From Adenanthera pavonina (Eukaryota; Streptophyta; Magnoliopsida; Fabales; Fabaceae): a stretch of 64,000 nt of DNA. The stretch is taken from assembly GCA_026686845.1 (NCBI GenBank), contig JAIVEN010000001.1, forward strand, positions 30,000,001 to 30,064,000. The letters run 5' to 3'. Under the pieces are notes generated by a model, which was not told the origin of the DNA, ran no database searches, and saw only the letters and a program-made list of their open reading frames with translations. Positions 46,974 to 57,949 of the stretch are shown here, piece after piece; position 1 is the stretch's first letter, and every line of letters begins with the position of its first letter. The translations under genes were made by a program, and so were the position numbers.

Positions 46974-49900
46974 TTACAGTTCATTGGGGTTTACCATTCC
47001 CAATTCTCTCCTTATTTTACAAAGCCTGTCTTCTGGCAGAGGTTTTGTGAGTATATCAGCAACTTGATCCTCTGTTGGGATGTGCTCCAATCTGACTTCT
47101 CCTTTTAGAACATGCTCTCTTATGAAGTGGTGCCTAACTTCAATATGCTTTGTCCTTGAATGCATGATAGGATTCTTGGTGATATTTATAGCACTTTGGT
47201 TGTCACACATGATTGGTATCTCTTTTATTTTAACCTCAAGATCTTCAAGCTGCTGTTTCATCCAGATGACTTGGGCACAACAGCTTCCAGCTGCAACATA
47301 CTCAGCTTCTGCAGTAGATAAGGCTACACTGTTTTGCTTTTTGCTGAACCATGAAACCAGGGATCCTCCAAGGAACTGACAGGTTCCACTTGTGCTTTTT
47401 CTGTCGGTTTTAGATCCTGCAAAATCAGCATCAGTGTATCCTTTGAGGTCTTCTCCATTGCCTTTTGGATACCAAAGACCCATCTGTGATGTTCCAATAA
47501 GATATCTAAAAATTCTTTTCACAGCTGTTGCATGGGATTCTTTGGGGCATGATTGGAATCTTGCACACATGCAGACACTGAACATAATGTCAGGTCTGCT
47601 GGCAGTTAAGTACAGTAGGGATCCAATCATTTTTCTGTACTGTGTGATGTCAAACATCTTCCCATTCTCATCCATATCCACTTTGGTTGCAGTAGCCATA
47701 GGTGTTCCCATTGGCTTGGCATTCTCCATTCCAAACTTCTTTAGCAGCTCCTTTAGATACTTGGATTGACTAAGAAAGATACCATCACCTAGCTGTTTAA
47801 TTTGCAATCCAAGGAAGAAGTTGAGTTCACCCATCATAGACATCTCAAATTCTCCCTGCATTAACTCAGAAAATTTCTTGCAAAGAGTTTCATTAGTAGC
47901 ACCAAAAATAATATCATCAACATAGATTTGAACAATCAGTAAATCTTTATTTTCTTTCTTAGTGAATAAAGTTGTGTCAACTTTGCCTCTATTAAATCCT
48001 TTTTCAGTTAGAAAATTGCTCAATCTCTCATACCATGCTCTAGGGGCTTGCTTTAAACCATAAAGAGCTTTCTTCAATTTATAAACATGGTTCGGTTTTG
48101 TAAAATCCTCAAAACCTGGAGGTTGATCTACATAAACTTCTTCCATGATATGTCCATTCAGAAAGGCACTTTTTACATCCATTTGATATAATAAAATATT
48201 TTTCATGCATGCATATGCTAGCAGTATTCTTATAGCCTCTAGTCTAGCTACTGGTGCAAAGGTTTCTTCAAAATCAATACCTTCTTCCTGATTATACCCT
48301 TTAGCAACCAGTCTCGCTTTATTTCTGATTATTGTTCCAGATTCATCAAGTTTGTTTCTAAAGACCCATTTAGTTACAATAACGGAATGATTTTTGGGTC
48401 TGGGTATTAGATCCCAAACTTGATTTCTTTCAAATTGATTTAATTCATCTTGCATAGCCATAATCCAATATTCATCAGTTAAGGCTTCTTCAGCACATTT
48501 GGGTTCAATTTTAGAAATGAAAGCACAGTTGAGCATTTGATCCCTTAACTGTTTTCTGGTTTTGACTTTCTCTTGAACATTCCCTATTACTTGATCAACA
48601 GGATGATTCCTTTGATATCTCCAAGCTCTAGGGAGTTCTTGAGTTGTTTCTTCATTATTTTCTTCATCAAACTCTTACTCCCGGACATCTTCCTCTGTGT
48701 CAACAGATTCAGATATCTTTGGAGGTTCAGTTTTACTTTTGTCAGAAATTCCCAGTTTTTCAAAATTGATAGTAAGATCATCCTCATGTTTTGAAATAGC
48801 TTCATTTTCAATGAAAACCACATGCACTGATTCTTCTACTATATTTGATCTTTTATTATAAACCCTATAAGCCTTACTCCTACTTGGATAGCCCAAAAAT
48901 ATACCTTCATCGGACTTGGCATCAAACTTACCCAGATTTTCTTTCCTATTGTTGTGAATGAAGCATTTGCACCCGAACACATGGAGGTGTGACATATTTG
49001 GCTTTCTTCCCTTGTACAGCTCATAAGGAGTCTTCCCAAGGATTGGTCTGATGTAGGCTCTGTTTATGATGTAACTTGCTGTATTCACTGCATCAGCCCA
49101 GAACACTTGAGAGAGTTCCCTCTCATTCAGCATAGCTCTAGCCATCTCTCCAATGGTTCTGTTCTTCCTTTCCACCACTCCATTTTGTTGAGGAGTTCTT
49201 GGTGCTGAGAAATTGTGGTCAATCCCATGCTCATTGCAGTACTCCAGGAAGTATGCATTTTCAAATTCTCCTCCTTGGTCTGACCTGATAGACACAATAG
49301 AAATACCTTTCTCATTTTGCACTTTCTTAGCTAAGGTTACAAATGCGTCAAAGGTATCACTTTTAGAGGAAAGAAACAGTGTCCAAGTGAATCTAGAGTA
49401 ATCATCTACAATTACAAGCACATACAGATTACCACCAAGACTTTTCACCCTAGATGGTCCAATTAAGTCCATATGCAACAATTCAAGTGGTCTTGTTGTG
49501 GTAATTACATTTTTAGATTTGGAGGATGCTTTGGTTTGTTTTCCTCTTAGGCATGCATCACATTCTTTATCCTTTTCAAAAGATATTTTAGGAAGACCAG
49601 TTACTAGCTCATTTTTAATCAGTTTGGACAATTGATTCATGTTAACATGAGCTAATCTCCTATGCCATAGCCAACTATCATTATCCTGACTAATTAAACA
49701 TACAGAGTCCAAGGGAGGAAGTTCATCAAGGTCAATAGTATAACAGTTACCATCCCTTTGAGCTTTGAGGATAACTTTGTGATCACTTTTTCTGATGACC
49801 AGGCAAAACTTTGAGTCAAACAGCACCCAGTTTCCTTTGTCACAAGTCTGACTCACACTTAGTAAGTTGTGGTTGAGGCCAATCACAAACAACACCTCTT

Positions 49901-50099
49901 CAATGGATGTTTCTGGATTTTTGCCCACAATTCCAATACCAATGATTTTGCCATATTGGTCACCTCCAAAGGTTACCTTTCCTCCTTTCTTGTCTCTAAG
50001 GGTGATGAACTTCTCCTTATCACCAGTCATGTGGCTTGAGCAGGCACTGTCTATATACCATTTGTTGCTTTTCTTAGCTTTGAGACAGACCTGCAAGAC
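46974..50099 (-). pseudogene. pol of copia 2, intact except for one stop codon
   Basis: The polyprotein makes protease, integrase, reverse transcriptase and RNase H for reverse transcription and insertion. The protease motif is WYIDSACSSHMTGD at the start. GAG-pre-integrase is WLWHRRLAHVNMNQL. The integrase core has MDLIGPS, RSDQGGEFEN and VVERKNRT (the D, D, E residues). RT has YQMDVKSAFLNG and IYVDDIIFGAT. RNase H has GYTDADFAGSKTDRKSTSGT, ALSTAEAEYVA and NQSAINITKNP. It ends NPNEL at 46974. The only visible lesion is TAA at 48677-48675, where copia 1 has Lys in the same context (IQEKDFED). Pol lies in the -1 frame relative to gag, with no ATG near its start. Confidence 0.93.
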
Positions 50100-50104
50100 A
50101 AAGT

Positions 50105-51904
50105 TTATGTTTTCCTTTTAGGTACCCAAATTTGCTTGGGTCCTTTTCGGTCAGTAAGTAATTCCCTAGATGCAGATGCAACTTTGGGAACCCATTCAGC
50201 TTTCCTGCCAAGTCCATTTTTCTTCAATGCACAAGAACTGGAAATATGTCCCTTTTTGTTACAGAAATGACAGGTAATGAATGGACTGCTAGATTGAGTG
50301 GCAGGAAGAAAACAATGCAGATAATACTTCTGTTTAGCATGCCTTGGTTGATCATATGTTTCAATGTGAGGTGATGCATCATTTTTCTTTTGATTCTTAG
50401 CATGCACAAAATGTCTCATATACGCATTCTGATTTTTCTTCCTAATCTTTTCCTTGACAGCACATGGATCATAGCCAAGACCAGCTTTTCCTTGTGATAT
50501 TCTTTGGCTCCCCATCAAGGCAAACAACATATCTTTACCTCTAGTGAGCCTAGACATGCTTTTAACTAAATAATCATTAGTTTGCTTAAGTTCAGTGCAT
50601 GAGGTGCAGCAAACAAATTCAATAGGAGGTAAAGAGGCAATTTTAGAAACTATGCTTTGAGACTCCAGCTTACTTATCTTTTTCTTTGCTAATTTCAGTT
50701 CTTTAGCAATTTTAATAAATTCATCATGAAGCTCATGAAATGCATCTAGTAATTTAGAATAGGAAGGTTCAGATTCATATACCTCTTCTTCCTGATCACT
50801 GCTGTGTGAGGGTGTGGCTTCTTCAGAAGCAAGTGCCATCAGACAAATGTTGGCAATCTCATCCTCATCTTCTTCTTCCTCATCTGAGCTGTTGCCCCAT
50901 ATAGATGAGATGTAGGCCTTCTTCTTCTTTCCTTTATCAGCAGCTTTCTTTTCCTTTTCTTGTTTCTTGATGAATTGGGGGCAGTCCCACTTTATGTGTC
51001 CCTGCTTCTTGCATTCATAGCAAGTCACAGGTTCTTTTGTCTCTTTCTTGCTTTCTCCAGCTGCTCCTTTCTTGAAGAATCTCTTGTTCTTCTTCTTGCT
51101 GTAGAATCTTCCGAATTTTCTAACCATTATAGCCAGAGTTTCCTCATCCAGCTCATCTCCTTCATCAGATTCTTCTTCCTTTTCATCAGCAGCTTTGAGG
51201 GCAAGGCCTTTCTTCTTTCTGTCCAGCCCAGCTTCCTTGAGTGCTTTGATTTTTCCTTCATATTCCTCAAGGCTGCCGAAGAGAGCTGTGACAGAAGCCA
51301 TTGATTCTCCTCTGGCTTCTTCTATTGCTGTTACCTTGGGCTGCCATTCCAGAGGGAGAGCTCTGAGTATTTTTCTTACTTTCTCAGATTGAGTGTATTC
51401 CTTTCCTAGGCTTTTGAGTTGATTCACAATGAGGGTGAATCTCTTTTGCAACTCCTTTACAGTCTCTCCTTCAGCCATTCTGAAGCTTTCATACTCCCCA
51501 ATGCACGTGTTCAGTCTGTTCTCCCTGACTCCAGATGTTCCTTCATGTGCAATCTGCAGAGTGTCCCACATTCCTTTTGCAGTGGTGCATTGCGAGACTC
51601 TGTAGAATTCATCTTGATTCAGGGTGCTGACTAAACAGTGTTTTGCTTTGAAATTCAGTAGGACTCTCCTTCTGTCCTCATCATTCCATTCTGCTTCCAG
51701 CTTCTCTTTGTGTCCTCCATCTTCAGTTAGAGTCATTGGAACGAAATCTCCTTTTTCAATGACTGACCAGATGTCAAGATCAATTGATTGGAGGTAGATC
51801 TGCATTCTCATCTTCCAGTACCCATAATGCTCTCCACTGAAGCCTAGTGGTCTGTTAGCATTGTTCCCTTCAGGAAGTATACTCTCTCCAAAGCCAGCCA
51901 TCAT
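50105..51904 (-). CDS. gag of copia 2
   Basis: Nucleocapsid and capsid precursor of the element, open from ATG 51904 (MMAGFGESILPEGNNANRP) to TAA 50107-50105, about 599 codons. The capsid region is FSGEHYGYWKMRMQIYLQSI...SVIEKGDF, followed by a UBN2/retrotrans_gag-type helical region (VSQCTTAKGMWDTLQIAHEG, ESFRMAEGETVKELQKRF). The zinc knuckle CYECKKQGHIKWDC is at about codons 310-323, followed by a Glu/Asp-rich tract (NSSDEEEEDEDE) and a coiled-coil-like KELKLAKKKISKLES. The frame continues upstream through the primer site with GTG; I prefer the ATG pair at 51904/51901, which sits in the same context as the copia 1 ATG (21639). No lesion is visible, so it could be translated. Confidence 0.88.
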   Translation of the reverse strand: MMAGFGESILPEGNNANRPLGFSGEHYGYWKMRMQIYLQSIDLDIWSVIEKGDFVPMTLTEDGGHKEKLEAEWNDEDRRRVLLNFKAKHCLVSTLNQDEFYRVSQCTTAKGMWDTLQIAHEGTSGVRENRLNTCIGEYESFRMAEGETVKELQKRFTLIVNQLKSLGKEYTQSEKVRKILRALPLEWQPKVTAIEEARGESMASVTALFGSLEEYEGKIKALKEAGLDRKKKGLALKAADEKEEESDEGDELDEETLAIMVRKFGRFYSKKKNKRFFKKGAAGESKKETKEPVTCYECKKQGHIKWDCPQFIKKQEKEKKAADKGKKKKAYISSIWGNSSDEEEEDEDEIANICLMALASEEATPSHSSDQEEEVYESEPSYSKLLDAFHELHDEFIKIAKELKLAKKKISKLESQSIVSKIASLPPIEFVCCTSCTELKQTNDYLVKSMSRLTRGKDMLFALMGSQRISQGKAGLGYDPCAVKEKIRKKNQNAYMRHFVHAKNQKKNDASPHIETYDQPRHAKQKYYLHCFLPATQSSSPFITCHFCNKKGHISSSCALKKNGLGRKAEWVPKVASASRELLTDRKGPKQIWVPKRKT

Positions 51905-51940
51905 AATTCCCGGACTGTGAGTTCCTTTGTATGGGAATCC

Positions 51941-51955
51941 GGGCTCTGATACCAC
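51941..51955 (-). other. Primer-binding site of copia 2
   Basis: TGGTATCAGAGCCCGG just inside the LTR end matches the 3' end complement of initiator tRNA-Met (TGGTATCAGAGC). Confidence 0.9.
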
Positions 51956-51956
51956 T

Positions 51957-53842
51957 TGTTAGCAGGGCTGACTTCCCAAGAGGGGGGTGAATTGGGAAGT
52001 TTGAAATTTTTCTGCACAAAGTGAAGTAAGTGAAGATATCACAGTATAATGAAAACAATGCATAAAACAAAGCAAGGTGAAAAATAAAGATAAGGAGAAG
52101 AGAAGTCAGTGATTTATCCTGGTTCGGTCTGTTCACTTGACCTACATCCAGTCCCCAAGACACCTCTTGAGATTTATCCACTATACAGCAAGAATTTCAG
52201 TGGGCTTCTTGCTAAAGTCACAGTACATGAGTATGCTCTGTTTCTGAGCTCTCTCAAACTTTCCAAGCACTTTCACTATGTGCTTCCCAATCCCCTTGTG
52301 AATACCCCTCACAAGTAAACCTATCTCCCAGATGAAGAATATATTGATTACAATGAAATAACTCTCTTGTTAAGAGTGGATATGAAAGTTTAAGTACAAG
52401 TTTAGAAGTTAAGAGGGTAAAAGCTTTTGAGAAGAAGATTCAGCAGAAATTCGGTATATACAAGTTTGATTCGTTACCCACAACTTCAAATGATGTTGTA
52501 TTTATAGATTTAGGTCTCAAATATCCGTTAGAGACTAAATCTATCCGTTGGGGAAGTTATTCAACGGTTACTCTGAAAAACTATCCGTTTACCAACCGCA
52601 TTTAATGTTTCTGACATACTGAAATTCGAATTTTGGTTGGCTACTGAAATTCAAATTTTGGTTGGCCAACAGACGAATTTCGAAGGAACCGGAAATTAAA
52701 GCTTCCAACGTTACAACACGAAGTTCGTCTGTTCATGAAGTGAAATTCGAATTTTGAAACTTACAAAATACTTTCACAATGTGACATACGAATTCTCAAG
52801 AAGAAAGTTTTTCGGTTAAGTGTGAACAGTGTTTTCAATTTTCTACAGTGCCTTCGAAATTCGAATTTTGGATCCCCAAAATTCGTCTGTCCATTGAACG
52901 TTTAAAGGGACACAGTAGATTACTTTCTTCAAAATTCGAATTTTGAAGTGGTGAAATTCGTCTTTCAGAGAAACTCTTTTCAGACTAATTTCATCATTCA
53001 AATGTTGCAAGTTCTTATCATTCGTATGTCAATGTTTCATTTCAATAGACTCAAGAACTTAGCTTCTGAAATTCTAATTTCAATGTTCAAAGTTCGTCTG
53101 TCAGAGAGCAGCTTTGAAACTTAGATCACTCTTGATCTTAGGTGAACTTTAACATAGTTTCAGACGAATTTCTTCCATTTTCTCAAGTTTTGTTTTGTTT
53201 GAAATTTGAATTTTGAAGACTCAAAGTTCGTCTGTTGCAAAGAAGCATCTTTCAGACTTATATGAAAATTCGAATGTTGGAACTTCAAAATTCGTCTGTC
53301 AAAGAGCATTTATCAAACTCAATTTCATTTTGATTTCAGATGCACTTTATCATAGTTTCAGACGAGTTTCTTTGGTTTTTACAAACTTCATTTTACTTGA
53401 AATTCGAATTTTGAAAGTGTGAAGTTCGTCTGTTAGCAAAAGGCCTCTTTTCAGACTAGATGAAAATTTGAATTTTGAACAACCAAAATTCATCTGACAG
53501 AGAGCCATCTCTTCAGACTTATTCAGTTTTAGCTCGAAATTCGAATTTCCAAAGGCAAAGTTTGAATTTCCAACTTGACAGTTTAGCTTAAACTTACAAC
53601 CATCGTCTGTTTGTGGGTGTTTTTCAAATATTTGAAGATTTAACACAAAATTAACCTTTAAAAACTTCTTTTCTTCAAATCAAAATCTTTTACCCGGTCA
53701 TAACAAAAACTAAGGATCCTACAAAAGATCTAACAGCAAGTACTCAGAAAATCTTCACTTGAAACAGCTTTGCTCTCCTTTGATATCTTCAATCCAAGCT
53801 CTTGAATGTTGGTTTGGAATCATCAAAACTCTTGTTTCAACA
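51957..53842 (-). mobile_element. 5' LTR of copia 2
   Basis: On the minus strand it begins TGTTGAAACAAGAG and ends CCTGCTAACA directly before the primer site. Its 1886 bp are homologous to the LTR at 19933-21584 and contain the hairpin-unit array over 52615-53600. The flank next to its 5' end is the split outer LTR. Confidence 0.9.
52615..53600 (-). repeat. Hairpin-unit array in the copia 2 LTR
   Basis: About ten units, each joining AAATTCGAATTTTG with CAAAATTCGTCTGT (for example at 52625, 52743, 52857, 52932, 53203, 53270, 53400 and 53536). The clearest is 52862-52871 pairing with 52876-52885: CGAATTTTGG, 4-base loop, CCAAAATTCG. Confidence 0.88.
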
Positions 53843-54620
53843 TGGATACAATAGTGTCATTAGCCCATCACCAACGTCATATGGGGCCTATACAGTCACA
53901 CACAAGAGTGAACCAACTTGAGCTGGAATGTCCAAATTCATTGAACCTAAAATGTGTCTAGATTCGATGAATTTATTGTTCAATTTAAGGTGGGGGAATT
54001 TTATAAATAAATATATTTGATATATATATTTTATAAAATTCAAAATATATATATTTGATATAAAAAATATATTTCAAAATATATATATCATTTAATTAAT
54101 TTAAATTTACATTTAAACTAATGTGATAATTTAAATTTGATTTATGTGATAAATTAAATGTAAATTTGGTTCTAGATTTAGATTAAATACTTAGTTTAGA
54201 TTTAATCTATTAGATAGATTTATATCTAAATTAATCTATTTAATTAAGATTTGATTTAATCGTTTTAAATTAAACAAATTAGAAACCCTATCTATATAAG
54301 GATATAGATTAGGGTTATCCAGGATATAATTTCTAAAGAGAATATCCTCCAACGCCAGAGAGTGATATGGCAGCACACTTAGAGAGAAATAGTGTAAGGA
54401 CGCACGTAGAGAGAGAAGAGAGTCTTTACTCCCTCAAGCATACGACTATTCATGAATAGTGGTGCTAGCTTGCCATTCAAGTTGAATACACAATTCATGT
54501 GGATACCAGTAGAGGGAACTGATTTGAAGCGTCAGTTCCTAAATTTCGACAGTAAAAGAAAAACCAGAAAAGCCATATATCTAAGGTAAAATTCTCCTCT
54601 ACATTTCGATTTAACCAACA
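53843..54620 (+). mobile_element. Right part of the split copia-type LTR
   Basis: It runs from the copia 2 LTR border to TTTAACCAACA (54620). It has very AT-rich tracts (54000-54250), a TATATAAGGATATAG promoter-like block near 54293 and an end like AGGTAAAATTCTCCTCTACA (54585), typical of the 3' part of plant copia LTRs as I remember them. Its left half is at 43869. Confidence 0.6.
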
Positions 54621-54900
54621 TTGACGAATCCATGGGAGGGATTCGATTGTGTTATTCTGCTGCATGTGTACTGAAATTCCCAACTCCAAAAGCTTGACAT
54701 TAGCTGATATGGTATTAGTAAGAGCCACTGTGCCACCAGTCGCCTCTGCTCCAAACATTTTTCAACTCGAGAGCTTCCATGCCATGGCACCATATTGAGG
54801 CCGCAGCACTGCGCTCTGATTTGTGTTGTTTAGTTTTGTTTAACCAGTTCTTTGGAAATTTTTGGTGAAATGTAAAGGTGTATTATAGTTGGTTGTTACA
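54621..54900 (-). mobile_element. Fragment of a gypsy-type LTR (5' end)
   Basis: On the minus strand it begins TGTAACAACC like copies A-C, and a GCCATGGCATGG..GCTCTCGAG block lies about 125 bases in, at the place where the other copies have a comparable CCATGG/GAGCTC segment. The remaining sequence is too diverged to align by eye. It is cut at 54620 by the split copia LTR. Confidence 0.5.
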
Positions 54901-55140
54901 TTAAGGTTTCCTCCATTTCATCGCCACGAACTTTGCTTCCTAAATTTTTTTGTTGCTCTCCCTCCGTCTTTTTCTATCTTTGAAATTTTCACTTCTAGGG
55001 TTTCTTGGTGCCTCCTTCCTCGTAATTCCCCTTTGGCGCAATTTCCTTCTACTCCTCTAGGGTTTTTTTTTCTTCCCCCTTGCAATTGCTCTTCGTGCCC
55101 TTTTATAGAATTCTCACCAATGAAGGAATTGATCTCTTGA
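54901..55140 (+). other. Leader-like sequence with telo-box motifs
   Basis: A pyrimidine-rich plus-strand stretch holds two TCTAGGGTTT boxes (about 54994 and 55058), common in 5' leaders and promoters of plant housekeeping genes. It lies 900 bp upstream of the MATE exon fragment, but no coding start can be linked to it. Confidence 0.35.
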
Positions 55141-56042
55141 ATGCGTTATTGCTCCTCCATCCTCAAACATTCTTGCTTGAACCATTTTCCTTACCTCTGC
55201 TCCCTGTTGTACTTGGTACGGAGTAGTGGAGGGATTATTTGTCATCTTTGCCATCACACTTGGACTCTTTCTTACTCTTGCTTGATCTTGCTTGCTCCTC
55301 TCTCACGCTTGCACTTGAATTAGAACCCAAGCTTGGCCCTCTTCTTTTCTCTCATGCTCATGCTCTGCCTTACTCTTCCTTACTATTACTACTACTACAA
55401 CTACTACTACTACTACTATTTTATTATTACTATTATTATTTATTATTTTTTTGGGAGATTGGTTTTGAAACTTACAAAGTGATTTAGATCTTGGTTTTGA
55501 TTTTTTGACTAATTGATTTGTTATTATTATTTTTTTCTTTTTTTATAATTCGTATTTGATTGTTGTTAATATTATTTTTAGAATTTTGAATTCCTTTAAA
55601 AAGTGAACACATTTATTAATTTAGTTAGTTAGGAAGGATTTTTTTCAATTAATTAATTAGATTTTTTAATATTTTAGTTTAAATTTTAATTAATTTATTT
55701 AATTTCAGGACAAAATGTTCACACTTTATATTTTGTGTGAGTTAAACTAAAATTTTGTTCAGATATTTCGTATTGATCTTTCGTTTTTCAATTTCACATA
55801 ATTCAATGGTCATGATTTGTCAAAGTAGATTAAGTCTAGCTACACCTTCTATCATGAGTGAACAATGCCCCTTTCATTCATTGTTGCTTCGGCCATAGCA
55901 TCATTGTTTTGGCTACCTTCTTAGAATTAATTTTTTCTGTATGCATAGAAACATCTTTTTATAGGCTTAGGTATGAAATTTCTTAAATACATGCTTGGAT
56001 TAATATCTAAGTGTGGAATATGTTTTCTTTGCTTGGTTGTAG
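55141..56042. other. Non-coding region with (CTA)n microsatellite
   Basis: The ACT/ATT microsatellite at 55381-55447 is the main feature; the rest is AT-rich and intron-like, ending in an AG acceptor (56041-56042) before the MATE block. Confidence 0.5.
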
Positions 56043-56182
56043 GATTTTTTTATTTGTTGAGAGTGACTGCTGTGCAATATCTGTGTAATCTTAGTAGCAT
56101 CCCTTGCTGCAAGGAAAGGATCTGCTTACAAATTTGGGTGGCTGCTTCTTTGATTGTTGATGGATTCGCTATTTTTGGACAA
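56043..56182 (+). pseudogene. MATE transporter exon fragment (FRD3/DTX42-like)
   Basis: Between an AG acceptor and a GTAAGA donor, the plus strand reads GFFYLLRVTAV, then with a one-base frame change NICVILVASLAARKGS, then, shifted back, CLQIWVAASLIVDGFAIFGQ. This is the order of a transmembrane segment pair in MATE/DETOXIFICATION carriers (family pattern LAASLAARQGS.HMAAFQICLQIWLATSLLADGLAVAGQ), closest in memory to the citrate exporter FRD3 group. The MAAFQ part is deleted and the frame changes, so it is a pseudogene. No other MATE exon is visible nearby. Confidence 0.7.
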
Positions 56183-56540
56183 GTAAGAAATGAAATCTGT
56201 GTGATGATAATCTTTGTGACAATCATTTTTTACATACCATGTTGGTAAAATAAAAGGTCTTCTTTTAAGACACAAATATTGTAAACTAAAAAGTAACATA
56301 CCTTTTGAACTCACAATTAAATATACAGTTGTACCCCTCCTATGGCTGATATTCATGCATGGGGATTATTCCTGTGAATCTTGTGATGTGCCATAAACAA
56401 ATGGTAAGACTTTGACTCATGATTGTAGAAGTAAGGTCTTTGAATTTGAAAGCTTGTAAATTATCTAATGTGAGTAACTTATATGATAATAATATCTCTA
56501 AACTTATGAACATTTCTGGAATAGTGATCAAGTCTTTTTT
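56183..56540. other. Spacer between the MATE fragment and the gypsy element
   Basis: AT-rich, no gene seen. It ends in the T-run (56536-56540) that serves as the left target-site duplication of the gypsy element. Confidence 0.45.
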
Positions 56541-57945
56541 TGTAACACCTTACTCCCAAACACCTCCTAACTTGACCAAAAACTTCAAAAACCAACCAAC
56601 CACAGACCAAACATCTCATAATTACCTTCTAAACATCAGAGCAGTGAAACAAAATCCAAAAGACACCAGAACTAGGTTGGGACTATGACCGTTATAGTAC
56701 CGCCGTGGCTCTAGTGCTCTCGAACTCATTGGTGTCACGGCACCTCCTTGCTAATGCAAAATCACCAAAGTTCAACTTTTGGGGCAAACTTCTAACCCGT
56801 ATAACTTAATGCTCCAACCTCCGATTGACCTGATTCCAACTCCTACAAGTCAATATTGTCACAATCTATCCATGGACACTAATTTCAATTCAATCTATCT
56901 CCGTATGGAGATTTTGGACATCCAACATTTTGGCCACTTTTTGACCAAAACTCACCACTAACAACCTCCAATTGCCACCCAAGGTAAATGGGTACTCAAA
57001 GACCATTCACATAGGTCTTAATCCACTTAACCAACTTGTCTAAAGAGGTTTTTCCTCAAAGTAACCACTTCTCTAAGATTTAACCCCCTTTAACTCCAAA
57101 TTGACAAATGAGCTATAGGCCCAAAGCTCACATATTTCACCCAAAACTCCGTTTAGGCTCACATACACCACTATACTAACTCTTCGACACCTCAAACCAA
57201 ACATGCATCACAATACAACACAAATCCACATCCATAATATACCAACAACATCAATACAACCATCAGGATCCTTATATCCATTATAATCATACTACCCTAC
57301 TTAGCACAACATATATAGACATAACACACATACACTACTTAGACTTGGAATTCCGGCATCCGGCATCCGGCATGCTGCTCCCTTGTCTTCTCCAGACTAG
57401 TGCCAAAACTTTCACCTGAAATGTTAGTTCATGGGAAAGTGGGGTGAGACAAAGTCTCAGTAACCGGGAACAATCACACACACATATATATAAATCATAC
57501 AATCTCATGAATACAATATGATATGGAATGCATGTCTCCCTCATACAGAGCTAGAACCACAAACTGCTGTCATAACAGGACATTTTTTACGGGTAATTCC
57601 CTTCCAACAGTCAGTGAAGATTGATTTTGAGATATCACGAAGCTCACTTTACACTAATGCAACCCGGCCAAAGGTTACACTAGTGCTCAGACTGTGGCTC
57701 TTCTTCCCCTGGACCACCTCGAATTACTAGCGATTTAGGGAAGGTGCAGTCCACTGCCACCTAGCTCTCCTGGCCATAAGAGAGGATTTAGAGACAGCGA
57801 TCCTAGCCTTATCCTCCCTTATGATATATCATATCATCATCACCACCTAGTCCACCATATATCTCACAATGTCATGTGGTGATGCTCATGTCATGCAATA
57901 CATCATGTAATGTCACATTATCATCATTATCATCTCTAATCAATA
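56541..57945 (-). mobile_element. Truncated 3' LTR of the gypsy element (copy D)
   Basis: About 1405 bp aligned with the full LTR at 60818-63167; homology ends around the ATCATCTCTAATCAATACTG region. It contains a CCGGCAT triplication (57357-57372) shared with the other LTR. Confidence 0.85.
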
Positions 57946-57949
57946 CTGG

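Larger units (their letters stand above)
44639..53842 (-). mobile_element. Ty1/copia element 2, young, 3' LTR deleted
   Basis: Order on the minus strand: LTR (53842-51957), tRNA-iMet primer site, gag, pol (protease, integrase, RT, RNase H), a spacer with hairpin units, and the extra ORF. Gag-pol has a single in-frame stop, so this copy is far younger than copia 1. The left end has no LTR; the extra ORF runs straight into the split outer LTR at about 44638, so a deletion removed the 3' LTR. Confidence 0.92.

Noticed and set aside
50960..51634. Plus-strand frames over copia 2 gag
   Set aside because: Antisense of the Lys/Glu-rich gag, giving Phe/Ser-rich translations.
54495..54793. Two overlapping minus-strand frames of 87 and 60 codons
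   Set aside because: They span the junction between the split copia LTR and a gypsy LTR fragment; no motif and no coding signature.
55239..55487. Leu/Tyr-rich frame
   Set aside because: Product of the (CTA/ATT)n microsatellite.
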